NCBI GenBank assembly: GCA_026874595.1
Contig: CM049315.1
Coordinates: 17,383,664 to 17,447,663, forward strand
DNA length: 64,000 bases
DNA from: Sipunculus nudus
Taxonomy: Eukaryota; Annelida; Sipuncula; Golfingiida; Sipunculidae
Reading direction: 5' to 3'
In this document: positions 24,610 through 36,899 of the stretch, in pieces
How positions within the stretch are numbered: position 1 is the stretch's first letter
How the letters are laid out: every line of letters starts with the position of its first letter
Notes under the pieces: generated by a model
Told to the model about the DNA's origin: nothing
The model's input: only the letters and a program-made list of their open reading frames with translations
The model's database searches: none
Translations under genes and position numbers: made by a program

Positions 24610-25470
24610 TTTAATATATTTAAATAAATAAAAAAGGCATGAAATTCACATTTTTAAATGAAATTAAATCATGATAGAAAAAGCACACGTAAAAATTATA
24701 ATTATACACAGTCCTTATTTTTCTGTATATATAACCCTCCACCAGACGGAAAATTACTGATATTATTAATCTATATTATATTGGCAGTGTTATAAATAAA
24801 AGTACTTGCTATACAGCCTCAACTAGGCTTTACTTGTAGCATTTCAAATTTACAAACAATTTCTGGATTTCAGGGGTACTTCCATAGTACCCTCCAATTT
24901 AAGAATTGTGTAATATAAAAAAATAAAAAAAAGGAAGCTATACATTCCATGTTATAATACTCTGATAGCAGATTTTATTCTAAGAAAATACATTTACAAT
25001 AAATTATATATTATAATTTAAAATTATAATAATTTTTCAATAATACAAAATTACCCATTTATGTTGCCTTTGGTAAGGTTGATCAGTATTTGTATAGGTA
25101 TATTTGGATTAAATGCATGGGTACTTATGCCAGTGTATCATCTGAAGGTGCAAGGTTAACATCTCTGAGTGCAATATGGCACGCCATACCAACAAGGGAG
25201 GAGAAAGACTGTTGAAACAGATTTGTGGTTCTCTTTATGACTGACTGGGTAATTTGTTATTATCTTTAATATTTGTGAGTGCTAAGACACTAATGCAGGG
25301 TCTGACAGCAACTTCTTAGTTTGGATGGGACAATCCTGCAGCTGGGTTATTTTGGACAGCAGCCTTCTCGTCTGTAATGATGTCCTTCAAATAACATTGA
25401 TATGATCTGAAGACCCTTAACAGAATACAACCTTCTTTCCAATCTGCTGTGTAGAACATAACTGCTCTAA
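24610..25470. other. non-coding, nothing recognised
   Basis: AT-rich sequence with many stops in all frames and no clear repeat or signal. Confidence 0.5.
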
Positions 25471-25473
25471 GAC

Positions 25474-25965
25474 ACATTTACTAGCCACAAAGAAGTTCAA
25501 AATGCATTATTTTCGAGAGCCTGAATACTAGGATTTCCTGATTGGCACCCATATATTTCATTATAATGAATTTACGTAACAAACGCACACAATATATATA
25601 GCATATTTTTTTTACTAAAAATAAAATTATTTGTACATAAAATATTGTTTTGAAAATAAAACATATACAAATTCATTTGATATTTTGTTATATACATACT
25701 ACACATGTCTATCTTTATAGACATTTACTAGCCACAAAGAAGTTCAAAATGCATAATTTTCGAGAGCCTGAATACTAGTATTTCCTGAATGGCACCCATA
25801 CATGTCATTATAATGAATTTACATAACAAACGCACACAATATATATAGCATATTTTTTTTACTAAAAAAAATTATTTGTACATAAAATATTGTTTTGAAA
25901 ATAAAACATATACAAATTCATTTGATATTTTGTTATATAAATACTACATATGTCTATCTTTATAT
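25474..25965 (+). repeat. 247-bp tandem duplication
   Basis: The block starting ACATTTACTAGCCAC at 25474 repeats from 25721 with very few changes, so two copies run head to tail up to the flank of the hammerhead ribozyme at 26003. Confidence 0.85.
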
Positions 25966-26002
25966 ATCTACACAAGCACACAAAAAATATATATTTCATA
26001 AA

Positions 26003-26119
26003 CATATTTCAGGACTTAAACACACTCGATCAGTGTTCCTGACGAGTGAGAGCCCGTAGGGGCCCTTTACGAAACGGGACTGTCAAGCACAAGTAAGTGT
26101 GTTAGTCCCTGAAATATAT
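26003..26119 (+). ncRNA. type I hammerhead ribozyme
   Basis: All core elements are present in order: CTGACGAG (26039-26046), CGAAAC (26070-26075) and GTC (26082-26084, cleavage expected after C26084). Stem II pairs 26046-26050 with 26066-26070 and 26052-26055 with 26060-26063. Stem III is minimal (A-U and C-G closing a six-base loop). Stem I pairs 26033-26037 with 26086-26090, then after an internal loop AACACACT (26019-26026) with AGTGTGTT (26096-26103), GGACT with AGTCC, and TATTTCA (26005-26011) with TGAAATA (26110-26116). The base next to the cleavage site (C38/A85) is mispaired. Such ribozymes in animals sit in Penelope-like elements and retrozymes (established knowledge); no reverse transcriptase is visible nearby. 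Confidence 0.82.
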
Positions 26120-26879
26120 GCATTACAGCTCCTTGTATACGTTGAGTTTTATAAAACCCTGTAGTGTTGCAACAATCTGGATTTATATTACATATATACA
26201 TGTGTACACATTAAATATACTCTAGTGGTGTATATTTTATATACAAGTATAATAATTTAAACACACCTTTAAAAATATATTATGTGTGTGTATGCGTGCT
26301 TAATTGGCATGGAATTTGTTGTGTGTTATGAAACAAATTGATAATGCTTAGGCTATCACATTTTATTCAACAAATACACATTTGTAAAACAAAATATAAC
26401 AATTTTATCATAACAGAAACTCAACTGAAAACTTAAAAAAAAGTTCAGTCAGAGTGAAACATCCCAACCCATATACAACACACACTTAATATAAGAAGCC
26501 TAGTTTTATATTTTGGGCACAAAACCAAAACATGCTAAAATGGTGTAATTTTTTAAAATTTTTAATTGTCTGATATTTCAAAAGATTTGAAAAATTAAAA
26601 AGAATTAAGTATTATGATTATTGTCAGCAATAAGGAGAAACGATTTTTAACGTGGGTTTATTATTTTAGAATCCTACTAATTGGTTCTTCAATGTTAATG
26701 CCTTTGCTGAGGCACCATGCACCAAGCTATCACGTCCCCCCTTCCGTTATAAGTGTCTTGAAACTTGTAAAAAGTCACAAAATAAAAAAAAGGTTTTATC
26801 ATTTGTGAGCATCGTATAAAATACATTTAATAATAATTTTATTGATTGATCAGTTCGGCATTCGGGCCTATTAAACTTC

Positions 26880-27480
26880 CACGAGCAACAAGCAGCTATA
26901 TGTTGGTTGTCACATGACACGTCGCTTGAAATCCCGATACGGCGACAGTGCAGACTGCGTGGTGCCAGCTCTCAACGTACGTGTCAAGGCCGAGTCGGAG
27001 AGTATCAGGAGCAGAGTTGAAGACTAATAAGAGATACAGAAGTTTGAGAGATGAAAAGCAGCATCATTTCCTAGTTAGCAGCCTACGCACGTAAGGAAAA
27101 TAGAGTCAACATTGGCAAGGTGCATGGCCAAAAGTCAGAAAAAGTTCGTCCGCTCGCTCCTGTCAGTGGCCAAACCTGGGGAATCCTCTTCCCAGATCAT
27201 GCCCGACCGGGTCCAGTTCGGTCTCTTCTGTGAAGGAAATCCTGTCTATTTAATTTGGCACGAACATGTGGCTTATACACTGATTAAATTATGGTCAAGC
27301 TCACACCATCACCCTTGATGTTACTGCTCAACCCGAAGACGCACTACACTGGCTTGTTTTCCCAAGATCGTGTTAAACTCAACTGATGCCACAACCGTAC
27401 CGCCCGGTGTGTTCTGGTTGTGACGTCACAAACGCCTTGGCCAGGACGCTGCTGTTTGGCTTGGGGCCCCTCAGCGGGGT
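26880..27480 (+). other. GC-richer island with a short open frame, unassigned
   Basis: Composition rises above the AT-rich surroundings. An open frame starts at ATG 27124 (MAKSQKKFVRSLLSVAK...) and stops at 27318 after about 64 residues. It could be a first exon of an unrecognised gene. Downstream, GTTCTGGTTGTGACGTCACA (about 27412-27431) also occurs in inverted orientation near 24340-24365. I do not recognise a family. Confidence 0.25.
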
Positions 27481-27489
27481 GGATTACGG

Positions 27490-30400
27490 GTCTTTTGATT
27501 TAAATTATAAGGGTTAGATCCGCAAAGCTGGATTTTATTATACCATATTTTATACATATACATGTTAATGAATAAACCTTCAGTAGTATTTCATTTTATT
27601 TTTTTCATGGAAGTAGGCCTTTAAACGAAATAGAGGATATTCTGTTATCGAAGATATTTATGCGACACAAGTGCATTTGTTTGTGTTGATTTATTCGCCT
27701 TTATATGCATTGCAATATAACGGATTATACACGTGATATATTCTTAAATTACACGATATGTACTGCGATATTTCCACCAGGATGTGAGATATGTGAGACC
27801 CCATCTTTTTTTATTCATTGTTCACCTCTATGAGTAATACGATCCTTTTTTTATCAAAGCGCTACCTGCTGGAGAATATGGAAGGTACAATGCGATAAAA
27901 GCAGTTTAAACCAACAATCAATGAACAAAAAAATTAGAACATTTGTTTTGGGCATTTTTAAGTGGAAGAGAGTTATCTCCTTTTATAAATTTTTGGTTAA
28001 GCAAAACTGAGCTGCACAAAATCGGCTCACTTTGGCTTAATGAAATATCCACGGCTCTCCTGAGACACTCGGGTGGCTGGCTTAATCATAACTTGGCTCG
28101 CGGCGGCGCAAAATGGCGGTGGCGCCGGGCTCTGAGTGTTGTCATTATAAGTATTGAGTGTAATTGTATCAGAATCCAAACGCAAGCATCTAAAACGTAA
28201 ACTCTAAAATATTAAAGTAAAAAAAAACAAGATGTCGTGAACATTAAACCCAAGCGAGGAGAGGCATAATGCTGTAATGTGATAAATGTTGTCTTGATAC
28301 AACAACCTTATCCCAGTCACCTCCAAAATTAAGCGCCAAGTAATACCTATCAATAGCCATATAAAGAAATAGTCGTAGGTCACTATCGGATAGTAACCTT
28401 TGACTTAAAATATTTTAATATTAGATTAAAATTCATGGATTGATCCTAGGATGTTATCTAAACCACCATAGAGTTGCGACAAATTCTGTTCAGCACTCCA
28501 GTAAATCGGCTGACAGACAAACCCGGGGTAAAGAATAATATCTCTCGCCACCTGGCGGAGATAAAAGTAAATACCTGGGACAACTAACGTTCTGCCGTGG
28601 TTGCCAAGGGGGCCTTCCTAACAGTCGCTTAAAGATCTTCGGATCATGCGCAAGTTTGCTACAGGGAAAGGTCATACAAGATTCCATGAAATGATATTTT
28701 TTTTACAGTTTTATGTTTAACACTTTCCCACATTTGAGGAATAGGCGTTTCCTTCAGTCTTTAATCTTTAACCAGGCCATGCCATGTGTCTGCACCCCCC
28801 CCCCCCCCCCTTAACCCTCCAATTAAAAAAGCCACCCAAACGGCTAAGCAGGCCATGTTTCATAAGTAACAAGGTATTGAATTGCCATGCGTTTGCATGT
28901 AAATATATATTCAGATTCAAGCCGAAGGGATCATTGAAGCCATTAAGATATACTCAATAACGGGCGCATGCTTTCAAGATGAAATATTTATAACCTGAAT
29001 CGTTTTAAAATGATGTTAGATTACTTATTTTTATTCTTCTTAGTTCTTTTTACAAATGAATATAGATAAACACCCAAGAAAAAATGATACTACAGTTTAA
29101 AACAAGATAAATTAGGCTATCCTCATTAGTCTATAATCAAAACGTTTCTTAAACATTTAAAGGGCCTAGGACAAAGCCAGAAATCGGAGAGCTCTGTTGC
29201 TAAATAGCAAATAACTTGTTGATGATTAAGAAAGACTGTCACAACATTACCTCATTCATTTTTTTTAGAAAAGAACACGGGCCTAGTTCCAACTTGGAGA
29301 AAACCGAGAGGTCAGCTTGGTCCAGTATTGACTAAGATAAACAGAGGAAACTAGTTATTCTTTACATTCGCCACATCTACTTATCACATGACCGATCCAA
29401 GGGCCGGTAAAAGAGAGGTGCCTTTATATATGTTTTCTTGAATACATGCCTCCACCATAGACATCCGTTCATGGATACACTTTAGTGTCTCTCTGCTTAT
29501 GTCTATAATTTCCATTCTACTTACTATCCAGTAATGTATGGTTATACCCTCAGTAAACCTGTTGATCAAAGCCTGGGCATAAAGAATGGCATTACGCTAT
29601 ATGCGCATGGCAATTAGGTGATACGTCATCCTAGGAAAGAATTATTTACACCTGGTGTGGGCAATGATTGAATTGACTAATTGTCCTAGATAACACAAAA
29701 ACATTACAGATCACTACCATTCTTCACAAGCAAATATATCATTCATATCAGTAACATAAAGGGAGGGGGGGGGGGGTCGAATTTATGAAGGTATATGACC
29801 ATCATTATTTATATTAACTCTTCATCGAAATTCAAAGAAAAACTAAATGACACCGAATGCGGCAGCGCTCGTTTCTCCTTTTCTGGTTGAGCGAACATTA
29901 ATTGTGAAGCAATCTAAACTATTATTACGTGCCCGGGTAATCAGTTCAAGAGTACCAACCCTAGGAACGATGCGTACTTTATGCTTAAGCGGAGTGGGGG
30001 TTAATGAATGTTCATATCTTTCGGGAGGTTTCTGAATATTCAAATTTAGTTGTGATTTCTGCACTGATGATATTATTCGGTACCTACAACCAACTTGAGA
30101 TAGGATAAACTGGTTTGAATACCATTTGCTTGCTCACTGACTTATTACCTCTAAAGTGCTCAATAACTTATCAGAATACAGTAACACCTCATGTTGTACT
30201 TGCAAATTTCCGGAATGATTTCAAACAGTTACAATAAATATTTGAAAAGACAAAGTAACCCACCTAACGCAACGGTTATACACTGCAGTCATTCTAGATC
30301 ACATTTGCTTTAACCGCTGCACTGTACAGCAAGTAATTCTGGCTTCAACACCAGCGTTAGCAAAAGTCCAACATTTGTAATAAGACAAAATCAGAGCGTT

Positions 30401-30660
30401 ATATCGCATTGTGTATCAAATTCCAAATTTTAAACCTGCGACAACACGCTCTCATTGGGTCCGATGACAATTCTAAGCCCTGCCCTAGCCCTGGCGTTGA
30501 ATCCCCGAAAACTTGCTATAAAAAGCGCGATCTATAAGGACTGCAGTATATAACCGCTGCGAAAAGAGTCTGCAGCACAATCTAATTGCCGACTCCATGA
30601 CACCCATAGCAACTATGTAGATTATGATAGTCGGATTTGAAATTATAAATAATAAAACTC
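27490..30660. other. non-coding, contains a C16 tract; expected exon 3 of the third EF-hand gene not found
   Basis: No supported gene. A run of C lies at 28795-28810 and a G run at about 29764-29776. Exon 3 of the gene at 30668-31556 should lie at lower coordinates on the minus strand, but no acceptor followed by an EF-loop ending could be found by eye. Confidence 0.4.
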
Positions 30661-30667
30661 AGCTTAC

Positions 30668-30812
30668 CATCTTTGTCAACAAGTTTCAATGTGGCGAGTC
30701 CAGATCTTTTTTCAGCATTCAGGGTCTTAGGAAACTCTTTGGCAGAAATGAATCCATCTTTATCCTGGTCGTAAGCTTCAAATTTGGAGGGGAATGGCAT
30801 CTCCTTGATCTC
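30668..30812 (-). CDS. third Cys-hairpin/EF-hand gene, exon 2
   Basis: After a TTTTAAG acceptor the exon runs in phase 0 and ends in phase 1 at GATG|GTAAGC, the same phase and place in the domain as in the paralogue. It encodes MPFPSKFEAY and the loop DQDKDGFISAKE with canonical ligands, then ends in the start of the second loop (LVDKDG). An alternative acceptor nine bases further (ATCAAG|GAG) is possible. Confidence 0.75.
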
Positions 30813-31361
30813 CTTAAAATTCCAACGGAGAAACCTTATTAATAGCCACATAATAAATGTTGCGTCACAAATTACAATTTCAGATCAGCATTTGTATATT
30901 GCTTTCATTACTTAGCACTGTATAAGTTACATAGGGTGACCAAGCAGTCAGCAGTGTATTTGTGGTTTTGTTAATTAGGGCTCAAGGCATACCTGCCCCA
31001 TCAGAGGCTGGTGGATGATACGGTTTATAGGAAGAGAAACGACTAAGTAATATATGAAGTTATATGAAAACCTGATTGGCAAGGCCTGTCCCTGTTTATT
31101 TAAGAACTGAATAAAGTTAATGCATAGCCACTCAGGTAAAATTATTTATTAACGTTTTAAATTGAGGAAAGCGGCTTTGTCCCGATATTGGAATTTTGCA
31201 ATCTCATATATATTCTTCTGAATTTCTGCGTGGCGACATAAGGTACATACAAATTAAGTACGTGTTAACCATATATGAATATTTAAATTTTTAAAATTTT
31301 TAATTAGTTATCCAAATATGACACCCATATCTGGTTTTGCACAGCATGGACACACACTTAC

Positions 31362-31556
31362 GTCAGAGAGACTTCCTGTCTTGCGACACCTGAATCCACA
31401 TGTTACGCGGCAAATGACAAATATCCAACACTCAAGCCAACATTCGAACTCGCAGCCCTGAGGGGCGACCCCAGGGGGCGATTTAGCCTGACCTTCTTGG
31501 AACACTATTGCAGCCACAGCAAGGAAAAATACTAGACAGACAGCACTCAACTTCAT
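31362..31556 (-). CDS. third Cys-hairpin/EF-hand gene, exon 1 (gene overview, 3' end missing)
   Basis: Sixty-five codons from ATG 31556 to a GAC|GTAAGT donor, preceded by a TTTCTTCAG acceptor. The product has a strong signal peptide (MKLSAVCLVFFLAVAAIVF), a short linker and six Cys spaced C-x3-C-x3-C-x5-C-x3-C-x3-C, one residue longer in the middle than the 17-kb gene. Exon structure and phases are the same, so it is an older paralogue despite low sequence similarity. Exon 3 was not located, so the gene is partial here or its last exon is too diverged to see. It is likely a secreted calcium-binding, disulfide-rich peptide of unknown role. Confidence 0.75.
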
Positions 31557-31610
31557 GGTTGTTTTGAAAATCTGAAGAAAAAATTTGAAACTTAAAAACA
31601 CATTTAGGAA

Positions 31611-31629
31611 TATATATATATATATATAA

Positions 31630-31692
<63 letters not shown>
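31611..31692. repeat. (AT)n microsatellite in the 5' intron
   Basis: Interrupted AT repeat within about 35 bp upstream of the acceptor of exon 1 of the third EF-hand gene. Confidence 0.9.
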
Positions 31693-31739
31693 ATTTTCAT
31701 GTCTAAAGAAAAGCATTTGAGAAATGTGATACTCATTTA

Positions 31740-33622
31740 ATGTATGATTACAACAATTTTAGCGAGTCTCGTCAAATTTCGTCAAATCACGTACCTACGG
31801 CAAATCATGGTAAGAAAGCTGAAGGTCTTCTTGCCTGCTCTGAAAGTGATCGTTACGTGAGGCTGAAGGGAAAGATAGCACCATTTATACTGTTGAGCAT
31901 AAGAGATCGAGGAAATATTTTAAGAGTTAGTTACTCACCGAATATAACTTTGCATCCTCGTGGAACCCTACTTGACGCCTACATGGTCCTGATTCACTGA
32001 ATATTGCCAGTGCCAGTCCGTGCTGTAAATATTAATCCTTCCTCAACAAACATCTCACGCATTATCAGTAAACAGATATTTTGAACGCTTAGAGTAATTT
32101 TTTGCATCAAACAGATAATGATAATGAACGGTAAAATCCTTTATTTACTTATTTAATAATGATTAAATATTTTAATATATTCATGGGGAGAGGTTCATAG
32201 GCGTGTGCAGGACTTAAGCATAAAGGGGGCGCACGATGACGCCTGTCAGGTCACAGGCCATATCTGTGACTGACCTACGGACGGACAGACGGACGGACCC
32301 TCACCATTTCTATGTCCTTGGGCGATGGCGGGGGACAAAAAGTGAGATGTAAACTGGGAATTGAATTGAGGAAGAAAGCACATATTGTCGTGGTTGCAAT
32401 TGTGTTCTTTCATAATATGTGGATCGGCGGATGCGCAGTTTACCAGATATTATATTCAAAGTACAAATGTACCTTCCTTTCACGATATAATTAACACATG
32501 TGACAAGGAAACATTTTTACTTGCTTTTACTTGTAAATATTTATTAAGATTTATAGCATCCTTGTTGAAGATGATATATTACGTTCCTTGTTCAACATCC
32601 AGGTATACTTAAATGTTTTCACGATGAAATGTTAATGGTCCTAATTTGTTATACAAGCGGTGAAGGTTAAGCCCTGTCCTGTATATTTTCTTTTGTAAAA
32701 AGAGTTCTTTCCCTATATCTTAAAGTGGACAGAGTTGCTATCTGGTTTAGATGTATGCTTCAATATCAATGAAATAATAAATAATCCTTTGCGCACTGAC
32801 CCAGTTATGTCAGGTGACAACAAATGCGATCTATGTCAGCAGCCATAAATGCATACGGGTGGATGGCCTTCATGTATCTGTGAGAGGGAGAAGAGCAGAA
32901 AAGAAGAGAGAAAGAAAGGGTTATCATGAAAAAGACATACAGATGTTTGGTGTAAAATGTGTGCGTTTATGACAGTAACACAGTTCCATTTTGACCTTGT
33001 TTTCTTCCTTTTGTGTATTTTGTTCTACACCAATATGTGTTCTTATTAGATAATTAGTTATTTTTACATGTTAAATGGTACACATATGTTGCCGATGAAT
33101 AAATTGATTTACAGGTACTGCAATACAGTCATATGGTTTAACAATGTTCCTCCTACTTAGGTCTGGAGTTAAGATGAATGACAGTAAAGGTGTAAATCAA
33201 GGGATGAAGATTTAGAAGAGGGCTAAAAAATTACCTCGTTCCCTGATGTTAGAAACGACATGCCAAGATGCGTAAGTTTAGCGGGACCGATGAGTTGATA
33301 TACTTTATGCTAGGCCAGTAATCACTAAGATGTATAGAATAGGTATATTTTTCCGTTTTAAATTTTGAAGTTTCATCCACCTGATCAAACCTTTATGTTT
33401 TCAACATAGGTACAGAAAATGAAATAATCCAAGCTGAGAGAAATTTCAAATCAACTTGGATCCTGTCTCTTGAGATTACATAAAGTTTTGTAAAATTCTC
33501 AACTCGGGGACTTACACGGCATTCACTCAAAAGCGGATCCGGGGGAGGGCGGCTTGGAGGTCCAGCTAACTACACATATCTTTCAAAAGATATTTATTAT
33601 ATAATTTCATATATACACACAC

Positions 33623-33672
<50 letters not shown>

Positions 33673-35170
33673 ATAATAATGATAAACCAATTTCAAAACT
33701 TACAGATAATACATACAGTAAACAACCATTTTCATAGCTCTAGTCAATATACGTAAAGTAAAGGAACACTTCATACATAGACCCTGTACCCTTTTCATGT
33801 AGAACAAACACCACAAACCCCACCTTTGTCTTTTCTGAATTCAAATCATATATGTAGCTTAATTTTTTTTCCACAAGCTTGATCTGTAAACCTTTGAACT
33901 TTACCCTTATGTGATATGCTGCTCCCGTCAGCCACCAGAGATTTACATAATGCTAATATATAACACCAGACGCTAACAGCCTATCGGTTTTATCCAAATA
34001 TCACAACCACACGCACCTGGTAAGGATTATCCCCTCTCGCACATACAGTTACCTCTGTATGATAAACATGTTTTAAACACCTCTACACTGTGGGACGTGA
34101 GTGATTAATCACATCCTGACTGATCTTGCCAAACATTCAAGATATTTATGCACTTACTGATAAATCATTTCCTCCAGCTGCTTACATGGTCTGGAGCTTA
34201 GCGTTTAATTAATCTGTTTAAACATATTACCTTATCTTTTCTCAGCTCTTCTACATGGGGGGATATTAGACACATATTCTTGAAAATAATAATTAATTGT
34301 TCTTACAGAGGTCGAACGCTAACCGGAAGTTGAAATGAAAGGCAGACTGACAGACGATACAAATTGTCGGTTTTCGATCAATTGAGTAACTTTCAGAGCG
34401 ATTGCTGAGGAATTGTGACCTGAGAATGACATATATTACATAAAAGATCATGAAAGCAGACAAAGCTGACAAGGACGGACTAACGGACTGACATACTGAC
34501 GAACTGACACATTTGAGATAATCGATGACTGAATATTCATATGGAGCAGTTATTTAGAAATGAAATGAGTTAAAGTTTTTGCAGATAAGGTTCAGTGTTT
34601 TAAACGTATAGACAAAAAAATGATACGTTGCAGTGGTTTGATTGCAGCGCCTCCTGGTGGGCGGGGATAAAAAAAACAACTTCCAAGATATTAAGGGGAC
34701 ATAAGCTGTACCAGTTTTGAAAGGGGAAAGAAACAGAGGAAGAAATTGAGCCTAAGTTTGTGACAATAGGTTTAACATTGACGAAGTTATGACGAAAATA
34801 CACTTTCGACGTATTTCGATGACCTTGACCTTTGACCAATAATGACAAAAATTAATAGGCCTCGGGGGCTTTTGGTTTTATATCAACGTAGTTAGTTTAA
34901 AAGCGATCGCTGATTTTCTGCAAGCAATAATCTGTTCTAAGGTAGGTGTTACACTGTATCTTACTTCAATACACACAGGTCTGGTCAAAGCTTAGTATAC
35001 ACCCCTCCTAGTAATCCCTTCCCCTCTTGACCAATTACCCTGTAGTTGCACATCCTTATTTTTTTTTCTTCGAATAGAAATCTTCACCAAGCCCCCCCCC
35101 CCCTCTCAAGCAACTAACTTAGACATATCACACAAAGTCACCACATTTGACAACACTGTAACATGGGTAA
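31740..35170. other. non-coding, simple repeats only
   Basis: No supported gene. It holds a GGAC-rich stretch at 32276-32298, an AT microsatellite at 33624-33669, a TGACCTTGACCTTTGACC string near 34820 and a C run near 35092-35103. Confidence 0.5.
33624..33669. repeat. (AT)n microsatellite
   Basis: Pure AT repeat followed by a short (AAT)n tract. Confidence 0.95.
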
Positions 35171-35317
35171 TTTAATAATTAATGACCTTGCCACATTTCA
35201 TGAGTGACTCCCATATACCTGCTGACATTAACGACTCTGATCCATACACTACTGGACTAGACAACACTACGGCGTTAAATCTCTCTCAAGAATTTAACTG
35301 CCTATAGCTTACAGCAC

Positions 35318-35625
35318 GTGACCCTGGAGGAGCACAACGACACATTTATCCAAATGGTTGTTGACCTGTATGACCCTAACCCCCCTGCAGACAAAACTAA
35401 AACGATTGTGGAGCATAAGGCTCGCAGCCTCAGCAGTGCTGTTATTGCAAGGGCAGTCAAAAAATGTCAGGACATAGACCAGGCTATACAAACAGCCAGA
35501 AACATACTGCATGAAGATCTTGCTTTCCTAAAATTGGGGAGAGGGAATGACACAACAGCAAAAACCCCCTTGGAAATAGACATCATAAACAAACGCTTCC
35601 AAATTTTGGCATCAGTAAGACATTA
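35318..35625 (+). pseudogene. gag-like fragment of the retroelement
   Basis: An open frame of 102 residues without a confident start. It is followed about 35 bases on by coding-like sequence with CSFCSKLGH, which fits a CCHC zinc knuckle whose last Cys has become Arg or been lost. The inverted partial copy at 36060-36240 covers the first half of this frame, which argues that the frame belongs to a repeat. The capsid fold itself is not verified. Confidence 0.5.
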
Positions 35626-36059
35626 AATAGACAAAACACTTACACTACACAGTCGCAGAATAAAAGATCAGCCTGCAGCTTTTGCTCTAAACTGGGTCAC
35701 ATACGCAGCCAGCGCTATGCCTTCAAGAGAGCCAGCACACGGGTAAACAAGCCCACTCCCCCCAACCGGGCCCCAGGCCCCCCAGAACCCCAATTTGGCT
35801 AGGAATCCCTCCACAACATACACACAGACACAGCCACGACAAAATACACAATTGCCATCACGGCAAACAAATGGACCCACACGGGGCTACACTGTTCAGT
35901 ACTGGAGGCAGAATTAAGCAATGGTCAGTCAGGTACAGCAGTCCAATGTACAAGTTCACACTGTTCTACCTGAGGAGCAGGAATACCCTGACCCTCCTCA
36001 AGAAACCTCCATGAGGGATATATACCTACAGTCTGAACCGATCAAGCGAACAGCCTCCA

Positions 36060-36240
36060 GACATTTTATGACTGCCCTTGTAATAACAGCACTACTGAGG
36101 CTGCGAGCCTAATGCTCAACAATAGTTTCAGTTTTGTCTGCAGAGGGGTTAGGGTCATACAGGTCAACAACCATTTGAGTAAAAGTGTCGCTGTGCTCCT
36201 CCAGAGCCCAGCTGGTAGCACTGACAAAGGAAAATGCTAA
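36060..36240 (-). repeat. inverted copy of the gag-like fragment
   Basis: Read on the minus strand it matches about 35318-35475, including GAGGAGCACA and TGACCTGTATGACCCTAACC, with scattered substitutions and a stop codon. It indicates nested or rearranged retroelement insertions. Confidence 0.8.
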
Positions 36241-36479
36241 GATTCACTGAGGACCTTAGCTGCTTTCCAAAATCTCAAAGACCTACTAGTGTCACCTCTG
36301 TAAATGGCCTTCCCAGATCCTGAAATGCCATATCCCTTTATGTACACCATATGCACACTGATGCTTAAAATGTGGCAGTAGGTGCTGTGCTCGTCCAGCT
36401 GGACGAGAGTAATACAGAGAGAGTAACTGATTATTGTGTCACACACACTTAACCCAGCACAACCATCGAACGTCAAGGC

Positions 36480-36660
36480 TTAGCTCTGATAGCAACACTG
36501 ACAAACCTTAGGCATTACCTGCGTATTAGCGAGTTCACACTCTACACTGACCACAGACTTTTACTAGTCTGTTGTTTACCTCCAAAATAAATAACACTAG
36601 TAGAATTTAACCCCAAAATTGTGTATACAGATATGTTATCAAGATTGCAAAATTCCAAGC
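36480..36660 (+). pseudogene. Ty3/gypsy RNase H remnant
   Basis: In one frame the sequence reads ALIATLTNLRHYLRISEF then TLYTDHRLL, the familiar RNase H end of Ty3-type polymerases (F-T-x-Y-T-D-H-x-x-L). About 30 codons on, EFNPKIVYTDMLSRL keeps the shape of the conserved ADxLSR segment, with the Ala changed. Confidence 0.65.
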
Positions 36661-36899
36661 CCATACTACTAGTACCTGAGCTACCAGTCATCGCCTGTGT
36701 CTCACCAGGAGCATTAGAATTGATGTACCTGGAGGAGGTTAGTGAGCTGAGGATTTAATTCTGATTACAGCAAGTCGAGTATATGATGCCATAGGCCTTG
36801 AGGCCATTATTGAAGCCTAAACACATTTCCCACACCTGAAACGACAAGCTCAAAGGGGAGACCCATATCTCACACTGATTTATGGGGCCCTCTATAACT

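Noticed and set aside
28490-28687. Candidate exon 3 for the third EF-hand gene
   Set aside because: No acceptor followed by an acidic EF-loop ending in the required phase.
29843-30064. Minus-strand 73-codon frame
   Set aside because: Protein-like composition, but the other strand is equally open and no signal, domain or splice context supports either.
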